A stretch of 64,000 nucleotides of DNA from Xestospongia muta. Taxonomy: Eukaryota > Porifera > Demospongiae > Haplosclerida > Petrosiidae. The stretch spans positions 3,489,214-3,553,213 of the forward strand of contig OY848924.1 in the NCBI GenBank assembly GCA_963693285.1. The letters run 5' to 3'. Both the position numbers and the translations under genes were made by a program. Below the pieces are notes generated by a model. It saw only the letters and a list, made by a program, of their open reading frames with translations, was not told the DNA's origin and ran no database searches. Below, piece after piece: positions 13,101 through 25,673 of this stretch (the stretch's first letter is position 1; every line of letters begins with the position of its first letter).

Positions 13101-14540
13101 TCTTGTTAATCAAAATGTACATCAAATGACTAAACTATAGGATCTCTATCTAAAGGAATACTGTGTCTGTTAATTGAACAGACTAAATAAATATTCACAT
13201 CGCTCATTTATCCTTCTAACAAAAAAGTATAAAATAATGTATTGTTATGTGTATAAGGACTTGAGCAATAAATAGGAGAAATTTTAATTTAAGTATGTAC
13301 ATGTATATAATATCAATGTAACAACGAAACATGTGAGTTATTATAAAAATTGATGTCACTATATTTATGAATTCACTTACATAGTTAGGAGTAACACCTG
13401 CATTTTCCAAGAATTGTACTATTGTGTTATGACCATTGATGTAAGCTATAGTATGTGGTGTTGTACGAGGTGTTGGAATCTATATGATAAATGAAGACAT
13501 TTAAGTAAAATCCAATAACATATCTGCATATATACATTAAATCTACATATTTTGAATTAATATGTTAATCTAATAGATGGAATTAATAGCAGTAACTTAC
13601 AAGTAAATTAATAGGATCTTACCCAATGACGATATTTTAAGTTTGCTCCTTTCTGAAGAGCTTGTTTAACTTTCTCTAAATATCCAGCTTTAGCAGAATC
13701 CCAAAGCTCTCTGTCCTATAATAATAACACAAGTCATTTCATTTATAAATAGTAAATCATACACAAGTACATGTATTATATGAGATTAATAAAAATATAG
13801 GACAGGTCAATTACTCAATACACAAAGGAGCAAGGACAAGCCATGGAAATGGCAGAAACAGGGAAAATGGTTAAAAAACAGACTCAGAAGACAATTTTTA
13901 TTTACTTAAGAACACCAAACCTAAAGTTTTAAAGTTAAGGCAGCAATCTGAGCATTCATGAAGTTTGATATTGAGTTATTGTGAGTTAATTAAATTATTA
14001 TGACAAAACTTTTCCACACTTTGCATATCATTAACATAAGGCTACTTGTTTTGTAGAGACATTTCAGGCCCTGTCTGCAGCTTGTAATAAAAATTCATGA
14101 ACAATTTTATTTATGATGAAACTGTGCAGTCTGTGTCCGAACATTTTTTTCTATCATTATAAAACCATTACAAAGTCTCTGCACAATATTGTACTAGTGT
14201 GACAAGTGGAAAGAAGAAAAGGAATAATTTACTTCCCTGTTCTTCACTTTAGTAATATTCTACAGCATTATAAAAGAGCTTAGTAGCTATATAAAGACTC
14301 AACAATGGTAAGTAGGTGCTGAAATAAACCTATTTCAACTTTTAACAATTATTTAAAAGCATTATAATGTAATAGACTGAAAATAGCACCCATTTTTCTG
14401 CAGTTCCATCTCTAAGTACTTATTACATACTTAATAATAGCATGTAATATTTTGATTGTACATTAGCTATAGCATATTGTATTATTTACTAATACACTTA
14501 CAATTTCTCTCTGATCTCTTTCTGAAAACTGAGTCGACAT
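4171..14540 (-). CDS. ankyrin-Roc-COR-Death protein (gene A)
   Basis: All 17 coding exons join in frame: 14540-14502, 13715-13623, 13479-13381, 12918-12820, 12070-11972, 11555-11457, 11327-11229, 10752-10654, 9486-9385, 8296-6221, 6168-6093, 6043-5984, 5854-5795, 5742-5428, 5037-4964, 4812-4740, 4499-4171 (about 1,296 residues). Exons 2-9 are symmetric phase-0 units of 31-34 codons, each an ankyrin-like repeat (for example TALHIASEGGHCDIVKLLL). The 2,076-bp exon holds a Roc GTPase: P-loop GKTNAGKSS near residue 363, DFAGH near 420 and SHIDLL near 488, the usual Roc form of the base-recognition motif. A COR-like region follows to about residue 860. Exon 14 encodes a six-helix Death-like domain with two conserved Trp; the last exon encodes a second death-fold or CARD-like domain. 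The order resembles DAPK without the kinase. Likely a cytosolic signalling switch; the ligand is unknown. Gene B is a paralog. Confidence 0.85.
5212..5229 (-). other. candidate 18-nt micro-exon of gene A
   Basis: Between the Death exon and the 74-bp exon lies an 18-bp stretch with an upstream TTTTTAG acceptor and a perfect GTAAGT donor. It would add six residues (about RIFNSD) without changing frame. Including or skipping it gives a valid protein. The same place in gene B has lost the donor and has an in-frame stop, so the exon is optional or not real. Confidence 0.3.
8493..8517. repeat. intronic hairpin conserved in both paralogs
   Basis: Perfect 11-bp inverted arms ACCTGACATGT around a 3-bp loop, about 200 bp upstream of the GTPase exon of gene A. 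Gene B has the same arms with one loop base changed at 57835-57859. Confidence 0.6.
11023..11101. repeat. long near-perfect palindrome in gene A intron
   Basis: Arms of about 38 bp starting GCTTGTAGATACTG on each strand, with one mismatch and a central loop of only about 3 bp. The RNA would form a strong stem. It sits between two ankyrin exons and holds no frame. Origin could be a tiny foldback transposon or a local inverted duplication. Confidence 0.75.
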
Positions 14541-16990
14541 AGCCAAGCACGTTGGTACTAATGATTTGATCTCTAATAGAACATTACATATAAACGTAAT
14601 TATATCATTTATCTATATATTATGTAGCATAATTGCTTATATCACTTCATGTTACAAAGAGAATAAAGTGTAAATTCTTTATTAATGACTAGTGTAATAT
14701 GATACATTTTTATCATGACAAATTCATCTCAAGTAAAATAATTTAAAATTAAAGAAAAAAAGGAACTATCATTTGAAACTTTTATCAAATGTCCTATCAT
14801 TTGTCTCCAGTCTATCATGTCCTAAGCAAACATGATTTGAAATTTAGCTTGACTTTCTAGGGACATGCAGGAAGTCTTAAATGTTGCAATTATAACATGT
14901 TTTTATTCGATAATTTATGCCAAACAGGCAAAGGATAAGTGTATTATAGACTAGTACAAATCATATATTTAAAATATAAGAAATACTAATTCATATTTAG
15001 ATTATGTACAACAGATTTATTGTAGATGACAAGTGTATCTCAGTAATAATAATAACATTTATTTATTGTTAAGATTTGAATGTAGTATAAACATTATTTT
15101 CTTGTAGCAAGAAAATAGACTATCTTTTGTTGTAGGCATGGTAGTGTGGGGATAAGGTTAGACGTGATTAGCTAAAAGGATACTAAGTTATATACAAAGG
15201 GAAGTACCTCCTCTCCAATCAAAGTCATAGTGATATTATGAGTGTCATTGATTGAATTAATCTTTTGAAAATAAAAAAAGCTATCCATAAATGAACTACT
15301 TCCTCATTTAGAAGAGCTTCATTTCAAACAATGACTAAAATAGCATTATCCTGAACGTATTTATGTAGGAGCGATTATATTGCCTGGTATGTCTGTGCCT
15401 CAGGCAATCATAAAATAGATATTGCGCCGTGTGTTGTAATTATGTTGTCATTATATACAATATATCTTCGATTCTCTTTGTTATAGGTCGTAATTGAAAA
15501 GCAAGAAAATAAACAGGTTTTTTAGCACTGATAATTTATCTAAAACAAATTCGTTAATCCTAACTGCGAGGGCGTTGAAGAAGTTGAAAGCATCTTGCTA
15601 GCATTCTGTAGCTGAAGTCTTCCAAAGATACTGCTGCTAATTATCTATTATTTGTAATTTTATTTTTTGTTTCACTGCATGTGGACTTATTATCATCTAA
15701 ATTACAATGTTGTTATTATATATATTAACAGACGTTCTCTCGTGCTAACTTCGTTCCCAGATTGCTACGCCCCAAGGGAAGAAATAGTCTTTTTTTCTCG
15801 GGGACGTGTCTATCTGGGATGTTTCAACGAAGCCCAGTCAAAATATATGGAGGGCCGCTTTAATAAGCAGTAACATAGAGACGACAGAATGATGGAAGGA
15901 CAGTACCTTAGATATTAAAAGTAAGAATATAACATTTAATTACTAATATCTTGCATAGAGTGCGCTTGGACTAACGGGCATGTTGCGAACGCTTTATTGT
16001 TTACAAGATAACGATCGTCAAATTTTTCGTGGCGAGTTTACTTCAACAGCTGAAAATTCACATGATCCACTGCTTGGGTCAGGTCAAGTCCGATCAGTCA
16101 ACTAGGGACCGACGTGTCTACTCCATAATGTTTGTATGATTACGAAAGCATGTGGCCCGAGGTTCGGACTGTGTAGTCTCATTGCCTTGAAGGTCGCACT
16201 GAGTTTTCATATTGCCGTGTTTCGTACACAAAAGTACTATATAGCCCACTTTTTATTGCGAGAAAAATGACAAGCTAAAAGTAACGAGCAGATCCCGGTG
16301 TACGAAGTGACAGCACAGCATATCTCACTAACTACAAGTTAATTACGAAGACATTAGAGCTTTAAATTTTATATGTGCCACTGGGATCTTTGGTTAGGGC
16401 TCAAAACATGCTAATTTGGACTGTACGTCCTACTTGGTTTTCATAGTTCATAGTTAATATCCTTCTGGTCTGCAACTAATGTTAATAAACATGCAAAACG
16501 TTAATACAGCACAAAGTAACAGCATAGCATATTTAAAGCAGCTGTAAATCAATTAAAGCAAGACAGTTCATGCTTTAGATTTGGCTCATTTGGGCAATCT
16601 GATTAAAAAAATTAATAATATCTATGGTTTATACACGCGAAGGATCAAAGTACGTTGATCTGGTTTGCATTGTTTGTACACTTTTGGTTTGCAGACATCA
16701 CTGTATAAAAATGTACTACCTCATTCTGGTGTGTGGCTATGAATAAAAAACTGCAGCATACTGACTAAACTATCTTCCACTTATTTACCACTGGGAGAAG
16801 AGGCTGACTACATAAGAAGTACTTGCACACTGACACGTACATGTATATAACATAACATTATAATTTATAATTTTGTCTAAGTAGCAACACAGTTAGCAAT
16901 ACCAAATAGCATATTATTTACTTACATCAACTAGTTCGCAGACACTCTTCAATTCGGATTGTGGGAATCTTCCTTGTCGTTATAGTTGTC
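14541..16990 (-). promoter_or_regulatory. 5' UTR and likely promoter of gene A
   Basis: The first coding exon extends upstream as non-coding sequence to an acceptor at 14573, so the UTR runs 14572-14541 before ATG 14540. The best upstream donor is a GTAAGT at 16925 that ends a stretch without ATG, about 16990-16926 on the minus strand. A TATATATATA run lies at about 17011-17020, just upstream. I infer that transcription begins near 16990 and that an intron of about 2.35 kb separates the first UTR exon from the ATG exon. Only the splice signals support this. Confidence 0.4.
15361..16420. other. CpG-richer segment in the gene A leader
   Basis: This kilobase has far more CG dinucleotides than its surroundings (for example around 15570-15600, 15730-15890 and 15960-16310). 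The plus strand has a 68-codon open frame at 15667-15873 resembling no family I know and without splice context. It could be a promoter region, an older transposon fragment, or unmethylated DNA that escaped CpG loss. Confidence 0.35.
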
Positions 16991-17787
16991 GTTGCAAAAA
17001 GTATTCAATATATATATGGTATATAATTTATTATCACATGATGTCATGATGCAATATAGTGAGACTTCAATAATGTTAAAATACTGGGTTTTCCTCAGTT
17101 GTTTACATAATAATACAAGTGAGTATATTCATGATGGTAATAATGGAATGTTATAAAATGGTGTTAATACACACACCAATTGTTGTGTGCTATTAATACC
17201 CTCCCTACAGAGGTGCTAAAAATACATCTGTCAATACTATAAACCTTTTTAATAATAACACAGTTGATATCAAGACTACTATAATTTAGGATTGACGTCT
17301 TTTAACACTGACATACTTTATTTTCTTTTAATGATTAGAATAAAAATTACATAATAATAATTATTAAGATCTGTTTAATTGACAAAATATAACTTAGGAA
17401 CATGATAATTTTAAAAAGAAGTGTTAATGGATACAATAATAAGAAATATTTATAACATCCATCTGTCATGTTTCTTGTAAACTTAAAAGGTATTTAGCAA
17501 AGAAATAAAAAAAAGGGAAAACAATGAAGTAATTATTGTTCACAATTTCATTATTTTAGCTTTCTGTTATCAATATTATTAGAGACAAGGCTGAATAACA
17601 GAAAGAACTAAAGATTAGAGATGTTTATTATGTATGATGTTCATACTTATCAACAAACATAATAATTGTACTTAAGATATTTCATAGTAAAGCAGCATTA
17701 CATGAAAGAAGTTGCACATTTGTAATAGTACATGGCCTTGGTTGTACACTGTCACAGGCATCAATGGTAACCTTTGAAAATTGTAAT

Positions 17788-17798
17788 GAGAGAGAGAA

Positions 17799-17878
<80 letters not shown>
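17788..17878. repeat. (GA)n microsatellite
   Basis: About 90 bp of GA dinucleotides with a few A interruptions at its left end. Its minus-strand reading gives a false Ser-Leu frame. Confidence 0.95.
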
Positions 17879-17881
<3 letters not shown>

Positions 17882-18029
17882 ATCTATGTCATACAAGTAT
17901 CATTCTAGTGTTTTTCAGTACTTTATAATGTAAAGCTAAGGTTTATAAAAATGAATGACATGTCTCAGTCCACGTGATTTATCCTACAGCTATGAGTAAG
18001 GTTCTGGTTGAATTTAGAACTCACTTGCA

Positions 18030-19620
18030 CCGAAACGACTTCATCTTTATTACTATGAATTTACAAAAAAGAACTCATGTAAATTAATAGCAACAGAATC
18101 CTATTGTCTCAGTCCAGATGAGAAATCACCCGCTCTACACAAAAACAAAAAGTTATTTAAAATTCATAGAAACAAGATAAAATTTTGCTTTGAGTACTGA
18201 AGACAGACACAACAGAAAGATGCACTAGGATATATATCATTGATTTTAATAAGATGATTCTGTTTGCTAATATGTTAATATGGTTAAGTGGTACAATTAG
18301 TTATAGTCTTTTTCAACTAGACAGTCATTGTATTGTTTCTTACCAGTCATGTTAATGTTGTGAGTTTGTACATGTGTTCCATTAACAATAGCAACTACCA
18401 ATAGTTACCAAATCTTATAATTAAGTGCTGTTATTTACACATGTAAATGTCGGACTCATGATCACATGTGGAAAGAGTAGCATAAATCATAACTATTCTT
18501 TTTTCTAACTAGACAAAGTTGTTCCATGTTAGTGTCTGTAATAAATTAAATCTCTGTTTATCTAACATCTTGAATATTGATCATATGAAAGACGCTCCTA
18601 AACAAACAGATACATTGTTTATCATACAACTAAAGTATTGGACAATTATAATTATGCTGCATTATATTTATTATTAGGTAATGATTGAATCTAATTCCAG
18701 TCAAAAGATGTACAAAACAGAGATTACCATACTCATCAGTATAGCAGTGTAGTATACAATACATGAGGTGACATAATATACTGTACATTAGACTATGTCA
18801 CATCAAATGTATAAGTTGATGGTTGTAGCATTCTAAATTTTATCCAATACTAGTTCTAAAATTAATCGTATCATATTTTCAACATTGTAATTGCTAAACT
18901 GAAAATATGATTCTTTCACTACTAACTATGTAGCAAAATTTTAACTTCACTTAATTTGCTGTAAAATACTGCATTGTAATGAAATGAAAGTAAGTACTAA
19001 TACTTGCTTTATTTTATTTCTGGAGTACTCCAGGTGAAGATAGCAAACAAGAAATAAATAATGTGACAACATGCTCCACCCTTACATTGATTAATAATAT
19101 ACATACTTGCTATATTATAATAAAGACGCATTGCTATTTTAGCCAAATCAACACCTCTTCAAATGTGACAAAAATACACAAATGGGATAGACTATGATAA
19201 CTGTAAAGTAGATACGTTTCAGAATACCCCTAGGTTTTCATATACATGTAATGTTGAAGTCCACCTTTTTATGGGCACTTGCTTCTATATGTAAGCGATC
19301 TAAACTAGAAGGGATTTTGCTGACTCAAAATTTCAACAGCTAAATCTGTCACACAAACTCTTACAACTATAAATAAAAAGGTTTGACTTAAGTGCACTGT
19401 CTAAACTCCATCCTTAACCTTTTGTTGCCTAGCAGCAGACATTATATATCCACCTTCCATTCACTTTTGTTCAAATGTTACTTTTATAATTGCTCTTATT
19501 TTCACTAACTTTGCTTTCATTAAATCTCTGTCGGCTTTAGTCACTGTATGAAGAGAAATCCTTGTTTGTGTAGCCTACATATACAACAGAATAGCAGAAC
19601 TCAATATCAACATTGTACTA
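18030..19620. repeat. dispersed repeat, copy 1
   Basis: Diverged direct copy of 20030-22030. Shared blocks, in the same order, include a GATGCACT-GGATAT segment near 18220 and 20230, a GTAGCATAAATCAT segment near 18477 and 20817, the ACTCCAG-TGAAGATA segment near 19025 and 21440, and a GTGTAGCCTACAT segment near 19567 and 21985. Several copies exist in the window, so it is probably a transposon-derived family. Confidence 0.6.
19461..19574 (-). pseudogene. short conserved frame, copy 1, unknown
   Basis: After a TGTAG acceptor the minus strand stays open for 37 codons to a stop, beginning ATQTRISLHTVTKADRDL and ending EQK, basic and helix-prone. The related frame in the second repeat copy is also open, so it may be an old exon rather than chance. 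I do not recognise the family. A second candidate exon about 300 bp upstream on the same strand has internal stops, which argues for decay. Confidence 0.3.
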
Positions 19621-20574
19621 CCAATAATTTTAAAAGTGACTTGACTTATATTCAATATCTAAGAGGCTCTAACTCCTACAGTTAAATAAACACATAGCAG
19701 TCAATATTAACTAAACTACTATCTGTGTGTTCATGTACTTTACATAAATCTATCTAAACATACCATGTGACTCTCAAATTGATCTTTTATCTCTTTCCTC
19801 TAGATAAGAACGTAAATGACTACTTGGTCTTTGAATTGTTTGTCAAACTAGTCAGAGGATTTTTAACTAGTGATATATCAAACCAATCAGTCTTTTTTTC
19901 AGTTCTTCCTCTACTGAATTGTGTCTAAAAAAGTCAGTATAAATGTATATCTGATCATCATCTATATAATGTACACTAAAGATGTACACATGTAAATTTA
20001 AAAAAAAGTAACATTACATTTGTTTTTCAAGAGGCCATGAAAAATACAGACACAAGTGACTTTGTTGTGATACTATGAGTTTATAAAGAACTCATCTGAA
20101 TTAATAGTAATAAAATTCCATTCCTAATTTGGTGCCAGACTGGATCTACTGCCCATTTGGGACTAAAACAATTCATAGAAATAAGATTAAATTTTTCACT
20201 TTGAGTGTTAAAGACCACACAAAGGAAGATGCACTGGGATATAGCATTGATTTTAAATAAGACGGTTCCATTTGGTAATATGTAAATGTGGTCTATAAGT
20301 TATACAATTAGTTATAGTTTTGTTTTAACTTGAAACTCATTGTTTCTTACAAGTCACGTTAATGTGAGTTTATACATTTGTTCCATTAACAGTTACAAGT
20401 TACTAAATATTACAATCAGGTATTGTTACTGTAATAACCTTGTCTTTGTGCTTTAATGTTACATGCACTAATTTGAATCATTGTTAATCCTCACTTGCAA
20501 CTCTGTGTTAGTTACAAATTACAATACTTGCACTGAGTCTGCAGTCTGTCTGCTATTCATTGGGGTTAAGCTAT

Positions 20575-20725
20575 ATTGACAATTGTTATATCTGTGGTAT
20601 AGCCACCATTATAACTTGCATGTTTTCATTTAATATACGATGATGATATTGCATAGTTTAAACAACCTATGTTGCCTATTTTATTCAGTATGTTATCATG
20701 TAGTTGCAATGATCACTGCCACAGC
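20575..20725. repeat. interspersed repeat, second copy
   Basis: Counterpart of 1010-1170, ending in the same GATCACTGCCAC. It interrupts dispersed-repeat copy 2 and is absent at the matching place in copy 1, so it was inserted after that duplication or lost from copy 1. Confidence 0.5.
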
Positions 20726-21862
20726 TGAATAACTTTGAGGTGAAAATTTGTCATTATAAAATGATTGTATATGGAGAACACATGTAAATATCAGACTCGT
20801 GATCACATGTGCTAAGAGTAGCATAAATCATGACTGCTCCTTTTCTAAAGTAGACAAAGCTGTTGCATGCTAGTTCCAGTAATACATACAGCAATAAAAT
20901 GTATATTAAAGCTATGTACTGTATGTAGCATATTGGAGTCAAGAATTTATCCTTTCTGTACGAATCTCAATTTTGTTTGCTCTAAGTAAAAGGTTTTCCT
21001 AAACAAAGAGATATACTTCACAATCTTTATCATACAACTAAAGTATAGGATAATTATGATTATGTTGCATTGTATTTGTTATTAGGAGATCATTGAATCT
21101 AATTCCAACAAAGACATGACACATACTACCATACTTATTAGTATAGCAGTATCGTATACAGTACTTAATGAGATGACACAATATACTGTACATTAGATTA
21201 TGTCATATCAAATATATAAGGTGAAAATCGTAGTATTTTAAAATTTTAATATAATACAAATTCTAACATTAATCATATTATATTTAAACATTGTAAATGT
21301 TAAAATATGATGTGATTAATGCAAGAAATTATTAGAATGAAATTATTGTGACTCTGACTACTAATTAGTTAGCAAAATTCTCACTTCACTGAATTTGTTA
21401 TAAAATATCATTTTGTAATGTAAAAAAGCAAGTACTCCAGATGAAGATAACAAATTTAAGTAAACAACCAATAGATAATGTGATAATTCCTCCTCAAGTA
21501 CATTATTAATAATATTCATAGTTGCTATATTTTAATAAAGTCATATGGTAGTCTTAGCTTAATCAACACATCTTCAAATGTGATGAAATTACATATATGG
21601 GATAGATTATAATAACTGTAGAGTAGATATGTTTCGGAATGTGTCTAGGTTTTTATATACATTATAATTTTGAAGTCCATCTTATTATGGAGTACTTGCT
21701 TCATTATGTAAGTGCTCTAAACTAGTGGGGGACCTTCCTGATTCATGATTACAACAACTAAATCTCTCACACAAACTCTAACATCTATGAATAAAAGGTC
21801 ATGATGACTTAAGTGTGATGTCTAAAGTGCATCTTTAGTCTTTTTATGCCTAGCAGCAGATA

Positions 21863-21991
21863 TTAAACACCCACCTTCCATTTTTGTTCAAATGTTTTGT
21901 TTAAAGATGCTCTTGTTTTCATTAACTTTATTTTCACTAAATCTCTATCAGCTTTAGTCAATGTATGAAGAGAAATCCTCTTCTGTGTAGC
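21863..21991 (-). pseudogene. short conserved frame, copy 2, unknown
   Basis: Counterpart of 19461-19574: a TGTAG acceptor, then an open frame of 42 codons starting ATQKRISLHTLTKADRDLV. Most differences from copy 1 leave the frame open, but the stop lies a few codons further on. Whether the frame was ever selected cannot be judged by eye. Confidence 0.3.
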
Positions 21992-22582
21992 CTACATGTA
22001 CAACAGCATAGTAGGATTCAAATATCAACATTGTTGTTGTACTGACATGTTTAATAAGTGACATGATTTATGTTATATTCAATATCTAAGAGACTCTAAC
22101 TCCTATAGCTAAACACATAGTAGTAAATATTAACTAAAAATTAATATTCTTAGCAACTATCTGTGTGTTTGAATATATATTATCTCTCTCTTTCTCTCTA
22201 TCTATCTGTAAGAAACAGCAGCAATCAGTGTACAACTTATAGACCATGTTTACATATTAGTAAGCATCAAAAATTAATATCCCAGTGCATTATCCTGCTG
22301 TGTGGCTTTTAGCAACCAAAGTGAAAAAATTTAATTTTATTAATATGAATTAAAACAGCTCATCTTTTTAGTGTGAAGTGGGTGGTTCATATGACCTTAT
22401 ACCAAACTGAGACAACCGGATTTTAATTTAGATGACTTCTTTGTAAATTCATAGTAATAAAATTAAAGTCACTATGTGTACATGAGTTTGAATTCATCCA
22501 GGACCACACTCATAGCTGTAGGATGATGTGTTGGATCATGATTAGATTTTTAATTATAAATACAGTTACCTTAATCTCTCCC

Positions 22583-22584
<2 letters not shown>

Positions 22585-22625
<41 letters not shown>

Positions 22626-22645
22626 ATATAAATATATATATATAG
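22585..22645. repeat. (TC)n and (TA)n microsatellites
   Basis: A (TC)n run of about 40 bp is followed by a short (TA)n tract that directly abuts the CDK-like exon. The TATATATATAG end of the tract would serve as its splice acceptor. Confidence 0.9.
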
Positions 22646-23173
<528 letters not shown>

Positions 23174-24959
23174 GTAAGTATACATGTACATGTACAATTC
23201 ATTATTCATTACTTATGTACATGTATTATTATTGTATCTAAGGTATAATGAAAGTTTTTTTTAATAGTTTAAAACTCATCCTGTTGTTACCTATAAACAG
23301 TAACTACATGTCCACATAATATTTTGTAGTATTTAGTGTGACTTATTTATTTTACTCTCTTTGATAGAAAATACTAATATTTCAATCTGCTAAAAGGGTG
23401 ACCGATCAATGCTGATTAAGCTCTAGAGGACTCCTTTTTCCCATCAATCCCTACTATATTTACTGCTTCTACTCCCTCTCCTTTCTTATCCCAATTACCT
23501 TCACACTCACCATCTTCTTTTCTTTTCCTATCACCTTCACTATTCCTATCTCCCATCCTTTGTCTACAAGACCACACCCATACTCCTCTGAGGGTCCCAA
23601 CTGAATCCTCTTAAGGTTCTGGTATACATGACATCTAAAACAGCCTTAATCAGGCCACACCCCTTTTGATATGACTTCTGACTTTGATCTGTTTACTTGT
23701 AAATAACTAATTTCATCAGGTCACATGTACTGCTGCTCCCCCTTGGTCAATGAAGCGCCAGCTACTTATATGGGCCTTATTTTATATTATGTGTATTATG
23801 TACATGTTAACATACTGTATATTAAAGTACTTGATATCTTCTGTTGAACAAAAGGTGTTTCATTTCTTTGTAATCATTATAATGAAATTGTTTTGTACAA
23901 ATAAAAATACGCATTTTTATATGATTTTCATGTCTACTTCTCGTTTTAATTTAATGGAGAATTTTAGGGAATCTGTTAATAATTAAATTATAATAATATT
24001 AACTTGTTAATTTCAGAACAAATTTCTACCAGTGGATTAGTATATTTTTGCAACATACATGTATGAGGTATATTATGTACTAATGCCAGATATTTGAGTT
24101 TCAGTAGTTTTTGATTGTACAATTAAATGATATCCAGACTGTGAAAACTCATAGATTAAAATATTTTCCAAAAACAATAAATTTTAGGATATGTAATATC
24201 AGTCCAATACAAAGAATGCAAACAAGACAGTAATGATGCCAATTACATCATTCCTACATAATAACACAGGTAATGAATGCAACAACATATCACTGTATTA
24301 TTTAAGTGATTTAGATAGCTTGTATATATCCTTACTTGTTAGTGTTACTTGTACTATTATGTAGGGATGATGTAATTGTCATACCTACTATCTTACACTG
24401 CATTGAAAGAGAAGTATTTTACTTATGGACATCTGTTGTAATATCTCATAATTCTACATGTCTTTCTGTGTAATGGATACTTCTAGATTTCCCACAGCTT
24501 ATAAACATAAGGAACCAGCAATATTCCAGTTCAAGTATTGTATTGAATATGTCATTATTTCAATATAAGAATTGTGTTATAATATATCATTATTCTATTT
24601 GAGGAACTCTGTTAGGATAAGTCATCATTTCTATTGAGGAATTGTGTTAGTATACAATGTATTTCCACTATGGGAATGCTACTTAAAATGTTTCTTTAAA
24701 AAAGGTATAAACTTTATAAATGAACGTGTTAAATCTATTCAAATATAAAACAAATTACAACATAATTGTAATTCACTTCTATGCCAACTCTAATGGCTGA
24801 TGTCCATCTTTTTAAAACACATTTTCCTCTATATAATTAAGTAGATTTTGACAAATATTCTCTTTTGTCTAACCATGAATAGTCATGTGACTTCTAATCT
24901 CCATAGAAGAGGCTGTATAGCTAAAATATTATTGTCATTATCTTAATTTACTTAAAACC
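23174..24959. other. AT-rich intergenic, no gene seen
   Basis: Short open stretches only, with no splice context or recognisable motif. Part of it (23400-23700) is pyrimidine-rich on the plus strand. Confidence 0.4.
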
Positions 24960-25060
24960 ATTTATAAGGTTCTCAATTTCTCATAGTTCTTTTTCAAACT
25001 TGTCTTCTAACATTTTACTGCTAGCATTAATTTCTTGTAGCTCTCCCTGAATGTCTATTG
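24960..25060 (-). pseudogene. coiled-coil-like exon remnant
   Basis: After an ATTCAG acceptor the minus strand reads GELQEINASSKMLEDKFEKEL, then a stop, then EIENLINGFK in the same frame. Charge pattern and heptads suggest a coiled coil. The internal stop suggests decay. The parent family is not recognised. Confidence 0.3.
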
Positions 25061-25148
25061 ATTAATAAAGGAATACAGTATTTACATATGAAATATAGAG
25101 AGCAGGGATATTGTAATGGTAGCAAATGAAATGCAATTAATAACAATT

Positions 25149-25150
<2 letters not shown>

Positions 25151-25184
<34 letters not shown>

Positions 25185-25212
25185 TATGTATGTATGTATG
25201 TATGTATGTATA
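25151..25212. repeat. (TA)n/(TATG)n microsatellite
   Basis: About 30 bp of TA repeats followed by several TATG tetramers. Confidence 0.9.
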
Positions 25213-25229
25213 TATTTCTTTACCCTCGA

Positions 25230-25673
25230 ATGAAGTTTATTTACGATCAGTTTGGTTTTAAAATGGAACCTTATCCTCTTTTGAAAGACAAGGAGAGAAT
25301 ACACTGAGTTCAATGCATACATCGAGTTCACCCTGTATTGCGTCAGTTGTCTTCCACGGGATGCAGTCGAGATCGTTGACTTGGAACGTCATTAGTATAG
25401 AGATCAGATTGAGGGTCTGTTTCTACTAGCATCATCAACAGCCATGGTTACAGAAACCAAAGATCTCCTATCTCTTCTCCTCGGTAGAGAAGGCGGAACA
25501 TCATCAGTTTCACCGTATAGTGTTGTCTTTGTCTTCCGCTCATAGTCAGTCATAGCGCAATATCTCTTAGAACGCCACATAGTAATAATAATAAATACCT
25601 GAAGTACAACTACCTACTTGTCATGTTTACTGCAATATTCCAGGAGGACTTGCGAATAGATTTATATCATCAA
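25230..25673 (+). promoter_or_regulatory. CpG-richer segment, possible promoter and exons
   Basis: This short region is richer in GC and CpG than its neighbours. An ATG at 25444 in a good context (GCCATGG) opens a short frame of about 38 codons beginning VTETKDLLSLLLG. Another 30-bp segment, 25644-25673, has a TTCCAG acceptor and a GTAAGT donor and is open. These could be the start of a small gene or a non-coding transcript, but no protein family is recognised and the joins are unproven. Confidence 0.25.

Larger units (their letters stand above)
20030..22030. repeat. dispersed repeat, copy 2
   Basis: Second direct copy of the family at 18030-19620. It is longer, mainly because an unrelated interspersed repeat (20575-20725) lies inside it. 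Identity is patchy, so the duplication is old. Confidence 0.6.

Noticed and set aside
15667..15873. 68-codon plus-strand frame in the gene A leader
   Set aside because: No family resemblance, no splice partners and no paralog; kept only as part of the CpG-richer segment.
17672..17896. Ser-Leu-rich frame of 74 codons
   Set aside because: It is the translation of the (GA)n microsatellite.
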